A program made the position numbers and the translations under genes. Below the pieces are notes generated by a model. The model was not told the DNA's origin. It was given only the letters and a program-made list of their open reading frames with translations, and ran no database searches. Below, piece after piece: positions 35,530 to 45,154 of a stretch of DNA of 64,000 bases. How positions within the stretch are numbered: position 1 is the first letter of the stretch; every line of letters begins with the position of its first letter. Origin of the DNA: Enterobacter cloacae (GTDB lineage: Bacteria > Pseudomonadota > Gammaproteobacteria > Enterobacterales > Enterobacteriaceae); NCBI GenBank assembly GCA_014169315.1, contig AP022133.1:434001-498000 (forward strand). The letters are read 5' to 3'.

Positions 35530-37905
35530 ATGTTACGGTACAGCCTCTTAACCGCCGGGCTGATGCTCGGCGCGTCAGCGTTTGCCGCTCCGGCAGGCGA
35601 TCTCCCTCTGATGCCCTGGCCTGCGAAGGTTGAACGCCCTGTCACCCAGGGGATGCTGGTACTCAGCAACAACGTGTCCGTCAGCGTCAGCGGCGACGAA
35701 CTCGACGATGCGGTCAACCGTCTGCGTCAGCGCATCGCCCTGCAAACCGGCTGGACGCTGCAACCCCAGGGGGGAAAACCGACCATCCGTATAAAGATTG
35801 CCAAAAAGGTGAAGCCGCAGCCGCTGCCGGACAGCGATGAAAGCTATAAGCTCACGGTAGATGCCAGCGGCGTCGATATCTCTGCCAATACCCGTTTCGG
35901 TGCGTTGCGTGCAATGGAGACGTTGCTCCAGCTCATTCAGAATGGTGCGGAAAACACCTCGCTGCCCTGGGTGTCTGTAGAGGATTCACCGCGCTTCCCG
36001 TGGCGCGGCCTGCTGCTTGATTCGGCACGCCACTTTATTCCGCTGCCGGATCTCAAGCGCCAGATCGACGGCATGGCGGCAGCGAAACTGAACGTGCTGC
36101 ACTGGCACTTAACCGACGATCAGGGATGGCGCTTTACCTCAAAACGCTATCCAAAGCTGACCCGGCTTGCCAGCGATGGGCTGTATTACACCCCGGAACA
36201 AATGCGCGAGATTGTGCGCTACGCCACTGAGCGCGGTATCCGTGTGGTGCCGGAAATCGACATGCCGGGCCACGCCTCGGCGATCGCCGTGGCATATCCT
36301 GAACTGATGAGCGCCCCGGGGCCGTATGACATGGAGCGCCACTGGGGCGTGCTAAAACCGGTGCTGGATCCGACAAAAGAAGCGACCTATGCCTTCGCCG
36401 ACGCGATGGTCAGCGAACTGGCAGAGATCTTCCCCGATCCGTATCTGCATATCGGCGGTGACGAGGTGGATGACACCCAGTGGAAAGAGAACGCCGCCAT
36501 TCAGAAATTTATGCGCGACAACAGGATGGCGGACAGCCATGCGCTGCAGGCGTATTTCAACCGCAAGCTGGAGACGATCCTCGAAAAACATCACCGGCAG
36601 ATGGTGGGCTGGGATGAGATCTACCATCCCGATCTGCCAAAAAACATCTTGATCCAGTCCTGGCAAGGGCAGGACGCACTGGGGCAGGTAGCGCAGAACG
36701 GCTACAAGGGTATTCTCTCGACGGGTTTCTACCTCGACCAGCCCCAGTCCACTGCCTATCACTACCGCAATGAGATTGTGCCGCAGGGGCTGAACGGCGT
36801 GGATGTCATTACGGATACCGACAGCCCTCAGAGCTGGTCTTTCACCATGTCGCGCCTGAAAGGCAAGCCGGTGGAAGGAAGCTTCACGCTGGTGAAAGGG
36901 GATTCTGGCTGGCGCGGGTTTATTGATTTCGCGGGTAAATCCCGTCGTGCGGTGCAGGATATTGCATGGCGTAATGACAACCAGGTGACCTTCACCGTCG
37001 ATACCTGGATGGGGGAAACGCGCCCGGTCGTTTCTGTCGATAACGATACGCTGAGCGGCTATTTCCTGGTGGGTAACGCCCGTTATCCGATTAAGGGTAA
37101 ACGTCTTGATGAGGTACCTAAAGGCATTCCGCCGGTGGTGCCGGACAGCGCCCATCAGGTCAACCTGCTCGGCGGTGAGGCCGCGCTGTGGGCGGAAAAC
37201 GTGGTTGCACCGGTGCTGGATATCCGCCTGTGGCCGCGTGCCTTTGCGGTGGCGGAGCGGTTATGGTCGGCGCAGGACGTCAACGATGTCGACAACATGT
37301 ACACCCGCCTGCAGGCGATGGACAGCTGGTCGACGGTATCGGTCGGGTTACAGCAGCATACCCAGCAGCAGGTGCAGTTCACGCGACTGGCGAACAGTGC
37401 CGACACGCTACCGTTGCAAATTCTCGCCCAGGCCGTTGAACCGGCGCAGTATTACACCCGTCAGCACCTGAAGTTCCAGGCCGGGAACTACCATCAGTTT
37501 GAGCCGCTCAACCGCTTTGCCGATGCGCTGAACGCTGAAAGTAACACCGTGCGCCAGATGAAAAAATGGGCGGAGCGCCTGGTGAGCGACGCGGAAGATG
37601 CTGAAAGTGCCGACGCGCTGCGCCACGTCTTTAACCGCTGGCAGAGCAATACCAGCGACGCGCTGGCGTTAAGTGAAAACAGCTACCAGCTGAAGGCCAT
37701 CAAGCCGGTGATCCAGGAGGTGGATAAGCTGGCCTCGATTGGCCTGCGGCTGACGGATCTGGTGGCGCGTCAGGGGACGCTGGATGACAAAGAGATCGCC
37801 TCAATTCAGGGCGAGCTGGATAACGCGGCGAAGGTGCAGGATGAAGTGGTGATAGCGGCGGTGTATCCGCTGGAAACGCTACTCAGGGCGACGCGGAATC
37901 TGTAG
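35530..37905 (+). CDS. Secreted beta-N-acetylhexosaminidase (GH20)
   Basis: A 791-residue periplasmic or secreted enzyme that removes terminal GlcNAc from chitin-type oligosaccharides. The signal peptide ends ASAFA. There is an N-terminal GH20b domain, then a TIM barrel with HWHLTDDQGWR and the catalytic pair in LHIGGDEVDD (about residue 315). About 130 residues (roughly 420-550, starting near NGVDVITDTD) are inserted before the last barrel strands (LGGEAALWAENV). A further helical C-terminal region of 200 residues follows. It stands alone between mgtA and ridA. Confidence 0.92.
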   Translation: MLRYSLLTAGLMLGASAFAAPAGDLPLMPWPAKVERPVTQGMLVLSNNVSVSVSGDELDDAVNRLRQRIALQTGWTLQPQGGKPTIRIKIAKKVKPQPLPDSDESYKLTVDASGVDISANTRFGALRAMETLLQLIQNGAENTSLPWVSVEDSPRFPWRGLLLDSARHFIPLPDLKRQIDGMAAAKLNVLHWHLTDDQGWRFTSKRYPKLTRLASDGLYYTPEQMREIVRYATERGIRVVPEIDMPGHASAIAVAYPELMSAPGPYDMERHWGVLKPVLDPTKEATYAFADAMVSELAEIFPDPYLHIGGDEVDDTQWKENAAIQKFMRDNRMADSHALQAYFNRKLETILEKHHRQMVGWDEIYHPDLPKNILIQSWQGQDALGQVAQNGYKGILSTGFYLDQPQSTAYHYRNEIVPQGLNGVDVITDTDSPQSWSFTMSRLKGKPVEGSFTLVKGDSGWRGFIDFAGKSRRAVQDIAWRNDNQVTFTVDTWMGETRPVVSVDNDTLSGYFLVGNARYPIKGKRLDEVPKGIPPVVPDSAHQVNLLGGEAALWAENVVAPVLDIRLWPRAFAVAERLWSAQDVNDVDNMYTRLQAMDSWSTVSVGLQQHTQQQVQFTRLANSADTLPLQILAQAVEPAQYYTRQHLKFQAGNYHQFEPLNRFADALNAESNTVRQMKKWAERLVSDAEDAESADALRHVFNRWQSNTSDALALSENSYQLKAIKPVIQEVDKLASIGLRLTDLVARQGTLDDKEIASIQGELDNAAKVQDEVVIAAVYPLETLLRATRNL

Positions 37906-38442
37906 CAGGCCACAAAAAAGGCAGCGCAGGCTGTAATGCCGATCAGTTAAGCACTGTGGATAATTCCGTTCACCTTACTATCCGCAGAAAATAATACGCT
38001 CACAACCTGTGAACGGGATAAGGGGGCCACCGCGGCCCCCTTATCAATCCCCGCGGCCCCGCGGAGAAATCGGTGCTTCGCACTGCGCTCACCTCCCGAC
38101 CCGCTGCCTGCGGTCGGCTCGACTCAAGATTACTCGTCCCATCCCTGGGACTCGCCCCTTCGGGGCCAACGCAAGCGTTGTTCAAAATTGCTCCCGGCAA
38201 TTTTGTCCTGTCTCGTTTCGCCTCTGGCCGCCATCCCTGGCGTCCAGCCCTTGTCATCCGGTCTCCGGTTCGCCGATTTCAGCGGGGACTCAACACCCGT
38301 GCCACATTCAGGCGATGAAGAAGGTTGAGGGAGCGTGAGTCCGGCTGAAAATCGCCGAAGCGTTTCCTGGAGGCCGGGACGAGGCGCAGGGATGCGCCGA
38401 GAGGGCATTGCCTGCAGGGATGCAGGCTAATGCTGAAGTGGT

Positions 38443-39348
38443 CTACTTAATTTGGACACGACCTGAGGTTCTTTGTCTTTCCATCTCGGCAGGTGTTAAC
38501 CCTCCGTTGTTTTTATGCGGCCTTACCCGGTTGTAATACCCACTCAGGTACTGAACCACATCCTTCACTGCTTCACTTCTGTTTCGGTAGCCTTCACGTA
38601 ACAACCATTCCGTTTTAAGACTCCGGAACAGCCTCTCTGCAACGGCATTGTCCCAGCAGTTTCCTTTGCGACTCATGCTGAGTCTGATGCCGTACAGCTT
38701 CGCTATGTCCCTGTATGACATGCTGGCATACTGAGAACCCTGGTCAGAGTGGAACATTAATCCTTTTGGACGGCCCCGGTTTTCCCAGGCCATTGTAAGG
38801 GCATTCTGCGCCAGCTGGCTGTCAGCCACAGACGAGAACGCCCAACCCACCACTTTTCGCGCGTATAAATCCAGTACCACTGCCAGATACAGCCAGCCCG
38901 CTTGTGTTCTGATAAAAGTGATATCTCCACACCACACATTATCCGGTGCATTTACCGTAAAATTGCGACTGAGATGATTTTCCGCCAGATTAGACTGCCG
39001 GTTACACAGGCGATAGCGGTGTTTTCCGGGCTGCCTGCTCACCAGACCGGCTTCTTTCATCAGTCGCCCGGCCTTGTAACGCCCAACGTTTTCTCCTTCG
39101 CGGCGAAGCAGTAAAGACAACGTTCTTGCTCCGGCTGAGCCCCGCCCAAGACGGTGTAGCTCGGCCACCCTTCGCTGTAGGGCAATTCGCGTCGTATCCG
39201 GTTGTTTCTGGCGTTTGCGATGGTAGTAAACCAGACTCCGGCAAACGCCGAGGACCGCACAGAGCTCTTTTACGCTGTATTCCTGGCTCAGGGCGGCGAC
39301 AAGTTTCAGGGCTTGCTGGCGTCCGACATCAGCAAAGCTGTAGCCTTT
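38443..39348 (-). pseudogene. IS3-family OrfB transposase frame, frameshift context altered
   Basis: The DDE integrase part is complete, with NVWCGDITFIRT, LMFHSDQGSQYAS and the terminal Glu in NCWDNAVAERLF. The frame is open back to 39348 without an ATG; a GTG at 39168 gives a 241-residue product lacking the N-terminal part. It is normally fused to OrfA by a -1 slip on an A-run. Here the run is AAAAAG, one A fewer than the frames require, so the usual fusion cannot form and the copy is probably inactive. Confidence 0.65.
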
Positions 39349-39622
39349 TTAATATCTCCTTGTCCCTCTCAAGCCGCTGAACCCGTTCTTCAAGCTGACG
39401 AATGTACTGCTGCTCTGGCGTGAGCGGAGGAGCCGGAGAGGGGATGCCCTGACCGGATAAAACCAGGCCACCACGTTCAATTTCAAGCTGTCTGACCCAG
39501 CGTCTCATGGCCGTGACACCGACATCAGAGGCTTCGCAGGCCTGGCGGAATGAGTAGCCATGGTCAAGGACCAGCTCAGCGCACTCGCGTTTAAACTCTG
39601 GGGTAAATCGGCGTGAATTCAT
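39329..39622 (-). CDS. IS3-family OrfA
   Basis: A 97-residue HTH and leucine-zipper protein (MNSRRFTPEFKRECAELV, then EERVQRLERDKEILK) that provides the end-binding part of the transposase. The ATG at 39622 follows GAGGTG. The last residues RLQLC arise from the five-A run; restoring one A would instead give KKATALLMSDASKP, the usual style of ending for this family. Confidence 0.85.
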   Translation of the reverse strand: MNSRRFTPEFKRECAELVLDHGYSFRQACEASDVGVTAMRRWVRQLEIERGGLVLSGQGIPSPAPPLTPEQQYIRQLEERVQRLERDKEILKRLQLC

Positions 39623-39884
39623 TTTTTGCACCTCATCAGTTATTTAATTTATAACCTCTGAACGTGTCTAAAACTATTAAACCACTTCATGCCCGACCCG
39701 AAGCCGGAAGGAATAAGCTGAGGGTACCGCGAAGCGGCGATTTTCTTTGCCGGGAGACGGGATTGTTAAGGGGGCGCGATAGCCCCCTTAACACGTTCAC
39801 CGCAGCGGATTATGCAGGTAGCAGGAATGTCTGAGTGAACGGAACGATGCCACTGAAATAGCAAAGTGCCATGCCGAAAACGCC

Positions 39885-40271
39885 TTAGCGACGAACCGCA
39901 ATCGCTTCGATTTCAATCTTCACGTCTTTTGGCAGACGTGCCACTTCCACGCAAGAGCGCGCCGGGAAGGTGGCGTTGTGCTCGGTGAAGAACGCTTCGT
40001 AAGTGGCGTTAACGGTCGCGAAATCGTTCAGATCTTTAACGAATACGGTGGTTTTCACGATATCGCCCACTTTCAGACCCGCAGATTCAACGATAGCCTG
40101 CACGTTTTCCAGCGACTGACGCGCCTGAGCGGCTACGTCTTCCGGCACTGCGCCCGTTTTCGGGTTCACCGGGATTTGGCCAGAGGTAATAATCATGCTA
40201 CCCAGATCAACGCCCTGAACGTATGGGCCGATAGCCGCTGGTGCATTTTCCGTCGCGAGTACTTTGGTCAT
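39885..40271 (-). CDS. ridA: 2-iminobutanoate/2-iminopropanoate deaminase
   Basis: A 128-residue YjgF/RidA protein that clears reactive enamine/imine intermediates made by PLP enzymes. The key Arg is in ARSCVEVARLP near residue 105, and the trimer-forming fold is complete. It lies 73 bases downstream of pyrI on the same strand, as in E. coli. Confidence 0.97.
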   Translation of the reverse strand: MTKVLATENAPAAIGPYVQGVDLGSMIITSGQIPVNPKTGAVPEDVAAQARQSLENVQAIVESAGLKVGDIVKTTVFVKDLNDFATVNATYEAFFTEHNATFPARSCVEVARLPKDVKIEIEAIAVRR

Positions 40272-40344
40272 GATTTCTCCAGAATAACAGCTGATTAAAT
40301 GTTCCCGGCCATTATAACAGCCGGGATTTCATTACCAACCTCAA

Positions 40345-40806
40345 TTAGTTGGCCAGCACCACATAATGAGAAAACTCTTTTTCGCAGTATTTGCATTTGA
40401 GTGCGATGTCATCAGCGCGTTTTTTCACTGCAAAGCTGGAGGCAACCGGCTCAGCATGACTGATGCAGTTGCTGTTTGGGCAGACCAGCACGCTTTCGAT
40501 GCGCTCCGGCAGGCTCGGACGGGACTTGCCGACCACTTCATACTCGTCGATGCGGTTCACGGTGGCGTCAGGCGCATACAGCGACAGCTGGTTAACCTGC
40601 TCGTCGGTCAGGAAGGTATTCTCAATCTTGATCAGGTCTTTGCGGCCCATTTCGCCCGACGGCAGGTTCAGGCCGATGGTGATGCGCTGGTCGGTTTCGG
40701 TCAGTTTGAACAGCGTCAGCAGCTTAAAGCCGACCTGCGCAGGGATATGGTCGATCACGGTGCCACGTTTGATGGCTTCAACCTGGAGTTTGTTATCGTG
40801 TGTCAT
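40345..40806 (-). CDS. pyrI: Aspartate carbamoyltransferase regulatory chain
   Basis: A 153-residue subunit that binds CTP and ATP and sets the allostery of the PyrB6-PyrI6 complex. The zinc-binding Cys pairs are CPNSNC and CKYCEKEF in the C-terminal third. It is cotranscribed with pyrB, 12 bases apart. Confidence 0.97.
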   Translation of the reverse strand: MTHDNKLQVEAIKRGTVIDHIPAQVGFKLLTLFKLTETDQRITIGLNLPSGEMGRKDLIKIENTFLTDEQVNQLSLYAPDATVNRIDEYEVVGKSRPSLPERIESVLVCPNSNCISHAEPVASSFAVKKRADDIALKCKYCEKEFSHYVVLAN

Positions 40807-40818
40807 TGTCGTTTCCCC

Positions 40819-41751
40819 TTACAGAGCCAATTCGCGATTCAGAACCAGTGCCAGTAACGCCTGGCGGGCAAAGATGCCGTTTCCGGCCTGCTGGAAGTAC
40901 CAGGCGTGCGGCGTTTTATCCACGTCTGTGGTGATCTCATCGATGCGTGGCAGCGGGTGCAGCACTTTCATGTTGTCGCGTGCGCCTTCGAGGTCGCTGG
41001 CGCGCAGCACAAACTGCGCCTTCACGTTGGCGTACTCGGACGGATCCAGACGCTCTTTCTGCACGCGGGTCATGTAGAGGATATCCACGTTGCCCATCAC
41101 GTCTTCGATGCTGGCATGCAGGCTCCACGGGATACCTTTCTCGTCCAGCATGTCGAGAATGTACTGCGGCATCGCCAGCGCATCCGGGGCGATGAAGAAG
41201 AAGCGGTTGCCGTTAAATTTCGCCAGCGCCTGGGTGAGCGAGTGGACGGTACGGCCATACTTCAGGTCACCGACCATCGCGATATTCAGATTTTCCAGAC
41301 GTCCCTGGGTTTCCTGAATGGTGAACAGATCCAGCAGGGTTTGCGTCGGGTGCTGGTTCGCCCCGTCTCCGGCGTTCAGCACCGGAATGCCGCCGGAAAA
41401 CTCGGTCGCCAGACGTGCCGCACCTTCCTGTGGGTGGCGCATCACAATAGCGTCAACGTAGGTACTGATAACTGAAATGGTATCCGCCAGGGTTTCGCCT
41501 TTTTTACCCAGCGACGTGTTGCTGCTGTCTGAGAAACCCACCACGCTTGCGCCCAGGCGGTGCATGGACGTTTCAAAGGAGAGGCGGGTGCGGGTAGACG
41601 CTTCAAAGAAGCAGCTCGCAATCACCTTGTGCTTCAGCAGCTCCGGTTGCGGATTCGCTTTCAGTTTTGCCGCGGTTTCCAGAACCAGTTCCAGCTCTTC
41701 GCGGCTGAGGTCGTTTATGGAAATGATGTGTTTTTGATAAAGCGGATTCAT
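40819..41751 (-). CDS. pyrB: Aspartate carbamoyltransferase catalytic chain
   Basis: Makes carbamoyl-aspartate in pyrimidine synthesis. It is 310 residues with the carbamoyl-phosphate loop [10 protein letters not shown] and the HPLPR motif near the C-terminus. It lies 34 bases after the pyrL attenuator stop. Confidence 0.97.
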   Translation of the reverse strand: MNPLYQKHIISINDLSREELELVLETAAKLKANPQPELLKHKVIASCFFEASTRTRLSFETSMHRLGASVVGFSDSSNTSLGKKGETLADTISVISTYVDAIVMRHPQEGAARLATEFSGGIPVLNAGDGANQHPTQTLLDLFTIQETQGRLENLNIAMVGDLKYGRTVHSLTQALAKFNGNRFFFIAPDALAMPQYILDMLDEKGIPWSLHASIEDVMGNVDILYMTRVQKERLDPSEYANVKAQFVLRASDLEGARDNMKVLHPLPRIDEITTDVDKTPHAWYFQQAGNGIFARQALLALVLNRELAL

Positions 41752-41772
41752 GTTTATCTCCTGACGCCGGGC

Positions 41773-41804
41773 AAAAAAAAGCCCCTCAAATGAGGGGCTC
41801 TGGG
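41773..41804 (-). terminator. pyrBI attenuator
   Basis: GAGCCCCTCATTTGAGGGGC on the minus strand (GCCCCTC/GAGGGGC at 41781-41798) is followed by eight T residues. It overlaps the end of pyrL, so UTP-dependent coupling of transcription and translation decides read-through into pyrB. Confidence 0.92.
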
Positions 41805-41890
41805 AATAGATTGTGCAACGGGAAGAAAAACGGCAGGCCAGCGTCTGATTTCAGACGCGGTAAGACGTTATGTCGTACACGCTTGACCAT
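41786..41890 (-). CDS. pyrL: pyrBI operon leader peptide
   Basis: A 34-residue leader, [14 protein letters not shown] followed by [11 protein letters not shown], closely like E. coli PyrL at its start and in the U-rich Phe codon run where polymerase pauses. It ends inside the attenuator hairpin, 10 residues shorter than in E. coli. AGGAAG precedes the start. A promoter TTGATC-16 bp-TATAAT lies just upstream on the minus strand (41916-41943). Confidence 0.92.
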   Translation of the reverse strand: MVKRVRHNVLPRLKSDAGLPFFFPLHNLFPEPLI

Positions 41891-41990
41891 GCTTCCTCCC
41901 GGCAAATTGTCGGGCATTATACGCAGCCCGGTTTTCGGATCAAGCGATTTAATGCACATTTTACTCAGTGCAAACGGTTCTTTGTGAATA

Positions 41991-42470
41991 TTAATTCGTT
42001 CTGAGTAAATAATTAATTTGTTTGTGTACCAGCGCAGTGCGCTTCACTATCCGAGGGGCGACCCAGACAATACTGCTTCCGGCCACCACTCCTAAAATTT
42101 CCGGTAACTGGTGATAATCCAGAATTCGCGCCACTGCGCGACCATACCCGGCGACGGTATGGATAAGGATAAACTCGCTATTATGCTCCACGCTAACCAC
42201 CATTTCGGAAACCGAACGCGCGGCGTCAGGGGTAGGGTGCAACTGAGGATTCAGCGAATAAATCTTTAGCCCTTTAGCATTTCGAATTTTTATGACACCG
42301 AGCAACCTGAGCAGACGCGAAACGGTAGACTGGCTAATGCTGTCAAAGCCCCTCTCCTGCAAGTCGCGGCGAATTTCTTCCTGGGAGAGATAACTCTTTT
42401 CTGTGATCAGACGCTGGCAGACCGTCAGCTGTAGCTGTTCTTTTGGAGAGTAATCACCATATTCCGTCAT
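41991..42470 (-). CDS. ArgR-family regulator of the arginine deiminase operon
   Basis: A 159-residue second ArgR paralogue. The winged helix (TEKSYLSQEEIRRDLQERG, SQSTVSRLLRLLG) is followed by the hexamerisation and arginine-binding domain with an altered GAGYGRAVARI-type loop (HTVAGYGRAVARIL). The ATG at 42470 is preferred over the longer frame. It is the last gene of an arc operon laid out as in Salmonella (STM4467-STM4463), where this regulator is thought to control the pathway. Confidence 0.88.
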   Translation of the reverse strand: MTEYGDYSPKEQLQLTVCQRLITEKSYLSQEEIRRDLQERGFDSISQSTVSRLLRLLGVIKIRNAKGLKIYSLNPQLHPTPDAARSVSEMVVSVEHNSEFILIHTVAGYGRAVARILDYHQLPEILGVVAGSSIVWVAPRIVKRTALVHKQINYLLRTN

Positions 42471-42546
42471 AACTATTTCCCATGTATGTGGCTGAAACAA
42501 AACGCCCGGCAGGCACTACGCTTACCGGGCCTACAACGTCAAAAAA

Positions 42547-43950
42547 TCACAACAACGCCCCCAGGCTTAACGCCGCCATGATCACCACTGTCAAAATCCC
42601 CAGCAGCGGCGCAACCCATTTCAGGTAGCGCACGTAAGGCACGCGGGCGATAGCCAGCCCGCCCATGACGACGGCAGAGGTAGGAGTGACCAGGTTAACG
42701 ATGCCTGATGCCGACTGATAAGCCGTAACCACCAGGTCGCGGTTGACGTTAGCGAAATCGGCAAGGGGTGCCATGATCGGCATCGTCAGAACGGCCAGGC
42801 CGGACGAAGAAGGCACAAGAAACGACAACACCACTTCCAGCCAGTACATCACGTTGATAAACGCCACCGTGGATAACCCGCTGACCAGCCCTTCGGCGCT
42901 GTGCAAAATGGTGTGGGTAATCATGCCCTTATCCATGATCACTACGATACCGCGCGCAATGCCGATAATCAGCGCGACGCCCAGCAAATCTCGCGCGCCG
43001 TTGATAAACGTTGAGGTCAGCTCCTCTTCGCTCATGCGGGCAATCAGGCCGACGATAATGGCGCTGGCGAGGAACACCGCTGAGATCTCCGCCATCCACC
43101 ACCCCAGCACCGCCACGCCGTAGATCATCACCGCGAAGGCGAGGGCGAAGATCACCAGGATGATTTTGCGCACCGGGGTAAATTCCAGCGACTGCTCGCC
43201 TTTGTTGCCGAGGAAATGGGCGAGGTTCTCTTCCTGCTTATCCGCAACAATAGAGAGCGACGGATTGAGGCGCACTTTACGGGCGTAACGCATCACCCAT
43301 GCCACGCAAATGAGCCAGCCAATCACTAACAGCGCCACGCGCAGGATGATGCCGTTGGTGAACGGGATCCCGGCGGCGTTGGCGGCGATCACCGTGGCGA
43401 ACGGGTTGATGGTGGAGCCGAGAGTGCCGATCCCCGCCCCGAGCAGCACGGTGGAGGCTGCCACAACCGGGTCGAACCGGGCGGCCAGCATCACCGGTAC
43501 GAGCAGGGTGTAAAACGGTAGCGACTCTTCGGCCATGCCGTAGATGGTGCCGCCAGCGGCAAACAGCGCCATCAGGATCGGGATCATCCACTCTTCACGT
43601 CCGCGAAGGCGGGTGGTGACGCGCTCGATCCCGGCGTCAATCGCGCCAGTTTTGGTGACGATCCCGAGGAAGCCCCCGATGATCAGGATAAACAGCGCCA
43701 CGTCGATCGCCCCGGCCTGGCCGGAGACGGGATCGTACAGCCCGGCAATCGGTGCCATCAGCACGGAGATTACCCCCTGCGGATGTGCCGCAACGTGTGC
43801 GTAGGTTCCGGCAATCGGTACTTCTTTGCCGAGGGTTTCATTCAGGGCCATCTGGTACTGACCGGCAGGCACAACCCAGCTCAGCGCCGCAACGACGGCA
43901 ATCAGAAAAAAGAGAATGGTGTAAGCGGAAGGAAACTTGAACTTGCCCAT
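42547..43950 (-). CDS. YfcC-family amino-acid antiporter, probable arginine/ornithine exchanger
   Basis: A 467-residue membrane protein with about twelve helices of the DcuC/YfcC superfamily; motifs include GTLGSTINPFA and VPSSSGLAVLTMP. In this operon it should exchange arginine for ornithine, replacing the unrelated classical ArcD. Substrate is inferred from the flanking arcB and argR-like genes. Confidence 0.85.
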   Translation of the reverse strand: MGKFKFPSAYTILFFLIAVVAALSWVVPAGQYQMALNETLGKEVPIAGTYAHVAAHPQGVISVLMAPIAGLYDPVSGQAGAIDVALFILIIGGFLGIVTKTGAIDAGIERVTTRLRGREEWMIPILMALFAAGGTIYGMAEESLPFYTLLVPVMLAARFDPVVAASTVLLGAGIGTLGSTINPFATVIAANAAGIPFTNGIILRVALLVIGWLICVAWVMRYARKVRLNPSLSIVADKQEENLAHFLGNKGEQSLEFTPVRKIILVIFALAFAVMIYGVAVLGWWMAEISAVFLASAIIVGLIARMSEEELTSTFINGARDLLGVALIIGIARGIVVIMDKGMITHTILHSAEGLVSGLSTVAFINVMYWLEVVLSFLVPSSSGLAVLTMPIMAPLADFANVNRDLVVTAYQSASGIVNLVTPTSAVVMGGLAIARVPYVRYLKWVAPLLGILTVVIMAALSLGALL

Positions 43951-43997
43951 GATGTTCTCCTGAAACCCGGCACACCCCGTGGCGTGCCGGGGGGTGA

Positions 43998-45002
43998 TTA
44001 GTCGCCGAGTGTCGCCACCATGACCGCTTTAATGGTGTGCATGCGGTTTTCGGCTTCGTCAAAGACGATAGAGTTCGGTGATTCAAAGACCTCTTCTGTC
44101 ACTTCCAGCCCTTTCAGGCCGTAGGCCATTTCAATTTCACGGCCCACTTTGGTGTGCTCGTTATGGAACGCAGGCAGGCAGTGCATGAACTTGACGTTCG
44201 GGTTACCGGTGGCCTTCATGACCTTCGTGTTGATCTGGTACGGGGTCATCAGGCTGACGCGTTCGGCCCAGGCCTCCTTCGGCTCGCCCATTGAGACCCA
44301 CACGTCGGTGTAGAGGAAATCGGTACCGTGTACGCCTTCTTCCACGTCGTCGGTGAGGGTGATGCGCGCCCCGGTTTCTTTGGCGATGGCGCGACACTGT
44401 TCAACCAGACCCGCTTCAGGCCAGAAGGACTTCGGTGCCACGAGGCGGATGTCCATGCCCATCTTGGCCGCGCCAACCATCAGGGAGTTGCCCATGTTGT
44501 TACGTGCGTCACCCAGGTAGGCAAAGCTCAGCTCCGGCAGGGTTTTGCCCGGAGCGTGCTCCAGCATGGTCATCAGGTCGGCGAGGATTTGGGTTGGGTG
44601 GAACTCATCGGTCAGGCCGTTCCACACCGGTACGCCTGCATACTCACCCAGCTCTTCAACAATCGCCTGGCCGTAGCCGCGATACTCAATGCCGTCATAC
44701 ATCCGTCCCAGCACGCGGGCGGTGTCTTTCATCGACTCTTTATGACCAATCTGCGAGCCGCTTGGGCCGAGGTAGGTCACCTGCGCACCCTGGTCAAATG
44801 CGCCGACCTCAAAGGCGCAGCGGGTGCGGGTGGAGGTTTTTTCAAAAATCAGGGCGATGTTTTTCCCGACCAGGGTTTGCTTTTCGCGTCCGGCTTTTTT
44901 GGCGGCCTTCAGCTCAATGGCGAGGTCGATCAGGTACTGGATCTCCGCCGGGGTGTAGTCCAGCAGTTTGAGGAAATTGCGGTTTTTCAGGTTGATGGTC
45001 AT
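43998..45002 (-). CDS. arcB: Catabolic ornithine carbamoyltransferase
   Basis: Splits citrulline with phosphate to ornithine and carbamoyl phosphate in the arginine deiminase pathway. It is 334 residues, with [12 protein letters not shown] and the HCLPAFH ornithine-site motif. It is closely related to the anabolic argI at 48612-49616. The start at 45002 is chosen because the longer frame begins inside a repeat. Confidence 0.93.
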   Translation of the reverse strand: MTINLKNRNFLKLLDYTPAEIQYLIDLAIELKAAKKAGREKQTLVGKNIALIFEKTSTRTRCAFEVGAFDQGAQVTYLGPSGSQIGHKESMKDTARVLGRMYDGIEYRGYGQAIVEELGEYAGVPVWNGLTDEFHPTQILADLMTMLEHAPGKTLPELSFAYLGDARNNMGNSLMVGAAKMGMDIRLVAPKSFWPEAGLVEQCRAIAKETGARITLTDDVEEGVHGTDFLYTDVWVSMGEPKEAWAERVSLMTPYQINTKVMKATGNPNVKFMHCLPAFHNEHTKVGREIEMAYGLKGLEVTEEVFESPNSIVFDEAENRMHTIKAVMVATLGD

Positions 45003-45036
45003 GTGGGAAATCCTTTTAAAATTTAGCTGTCTGATG

Positions 45037-45144
45037 CCCTCACCCCGTCCCTCTCCCACGGGGAGAGGGTGTGATCGCCCCCTCTCCCACGGGGAGAGGG
45101 TGTAATCGTCCCCTCTCCCTTTGGGAGAGGGTTAGGGTGAGGGG
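45037..45144 (-). repeat. CCCTCACCC-type palindromic repeat, copy 5 (three-arm)
   Basis: Starts CCCTCACCCCGTCC and ends GGTTAGGGTGAGGGG, with three CCCTCTCCC/GGGAGAGGG units in between. Two of these, GTGATCGCCCCCTCTCCC and GTAATCGTCCCCTCTCCC, are near-duplicates, so the inner unit has expanded. It lies between arcC and arcB in the operon. Confidence 0.85.
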
Positions 45145-45154
45145 AAATTTCGAC

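Larger units (their letters stand above)
38434..39689 (-). mobile_element. IS3-family insertion sequence, 1256 bp
   Basis: The ends are TGAAGTGGTCTA at 38434 and, inverted, TGAAGTGGTTTA at 39689; the outer 27 bases are imperfect inverted repeats. A TGC flanks both sides (38431-38433, 39690-39692) and is the likely 3-base target duplication. It contains orfA and an orfB frame of the IS3 type. Confidence 0.92.
38008..39800. repeat. Hairpin-ended intergenic repeat element, split by an IS3-family insertion
   Basis: The left end has GATAAGGGGGCC pairing with GGCCCCCTTATC (38017-38045) and the right end has TTAAGGGGGC pairing with GCCCCCTTAA (39766-39791). Outside these, GTGAACG and CGTTCAC are inverted copies. 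The inner sequence (38046-38433 and 39690-39765) is GC-rich with small palindromes (CTTCGGGG, GCAAGCGTTG, GGCAATTTTG) and codes for nothing I can recognise. Without the IS it is about 540 bases. It looks like a non-coding multicopy element; its class is unknown to me. Confidence 0.5.

Noticed and set aside
38009..38338. 109- and 81-codon frames in the hairpin-ended repeat
   Set aside because: They follow from GC-rich repeat sequence and resemble no protein; the repeat has small palindromes throughout.
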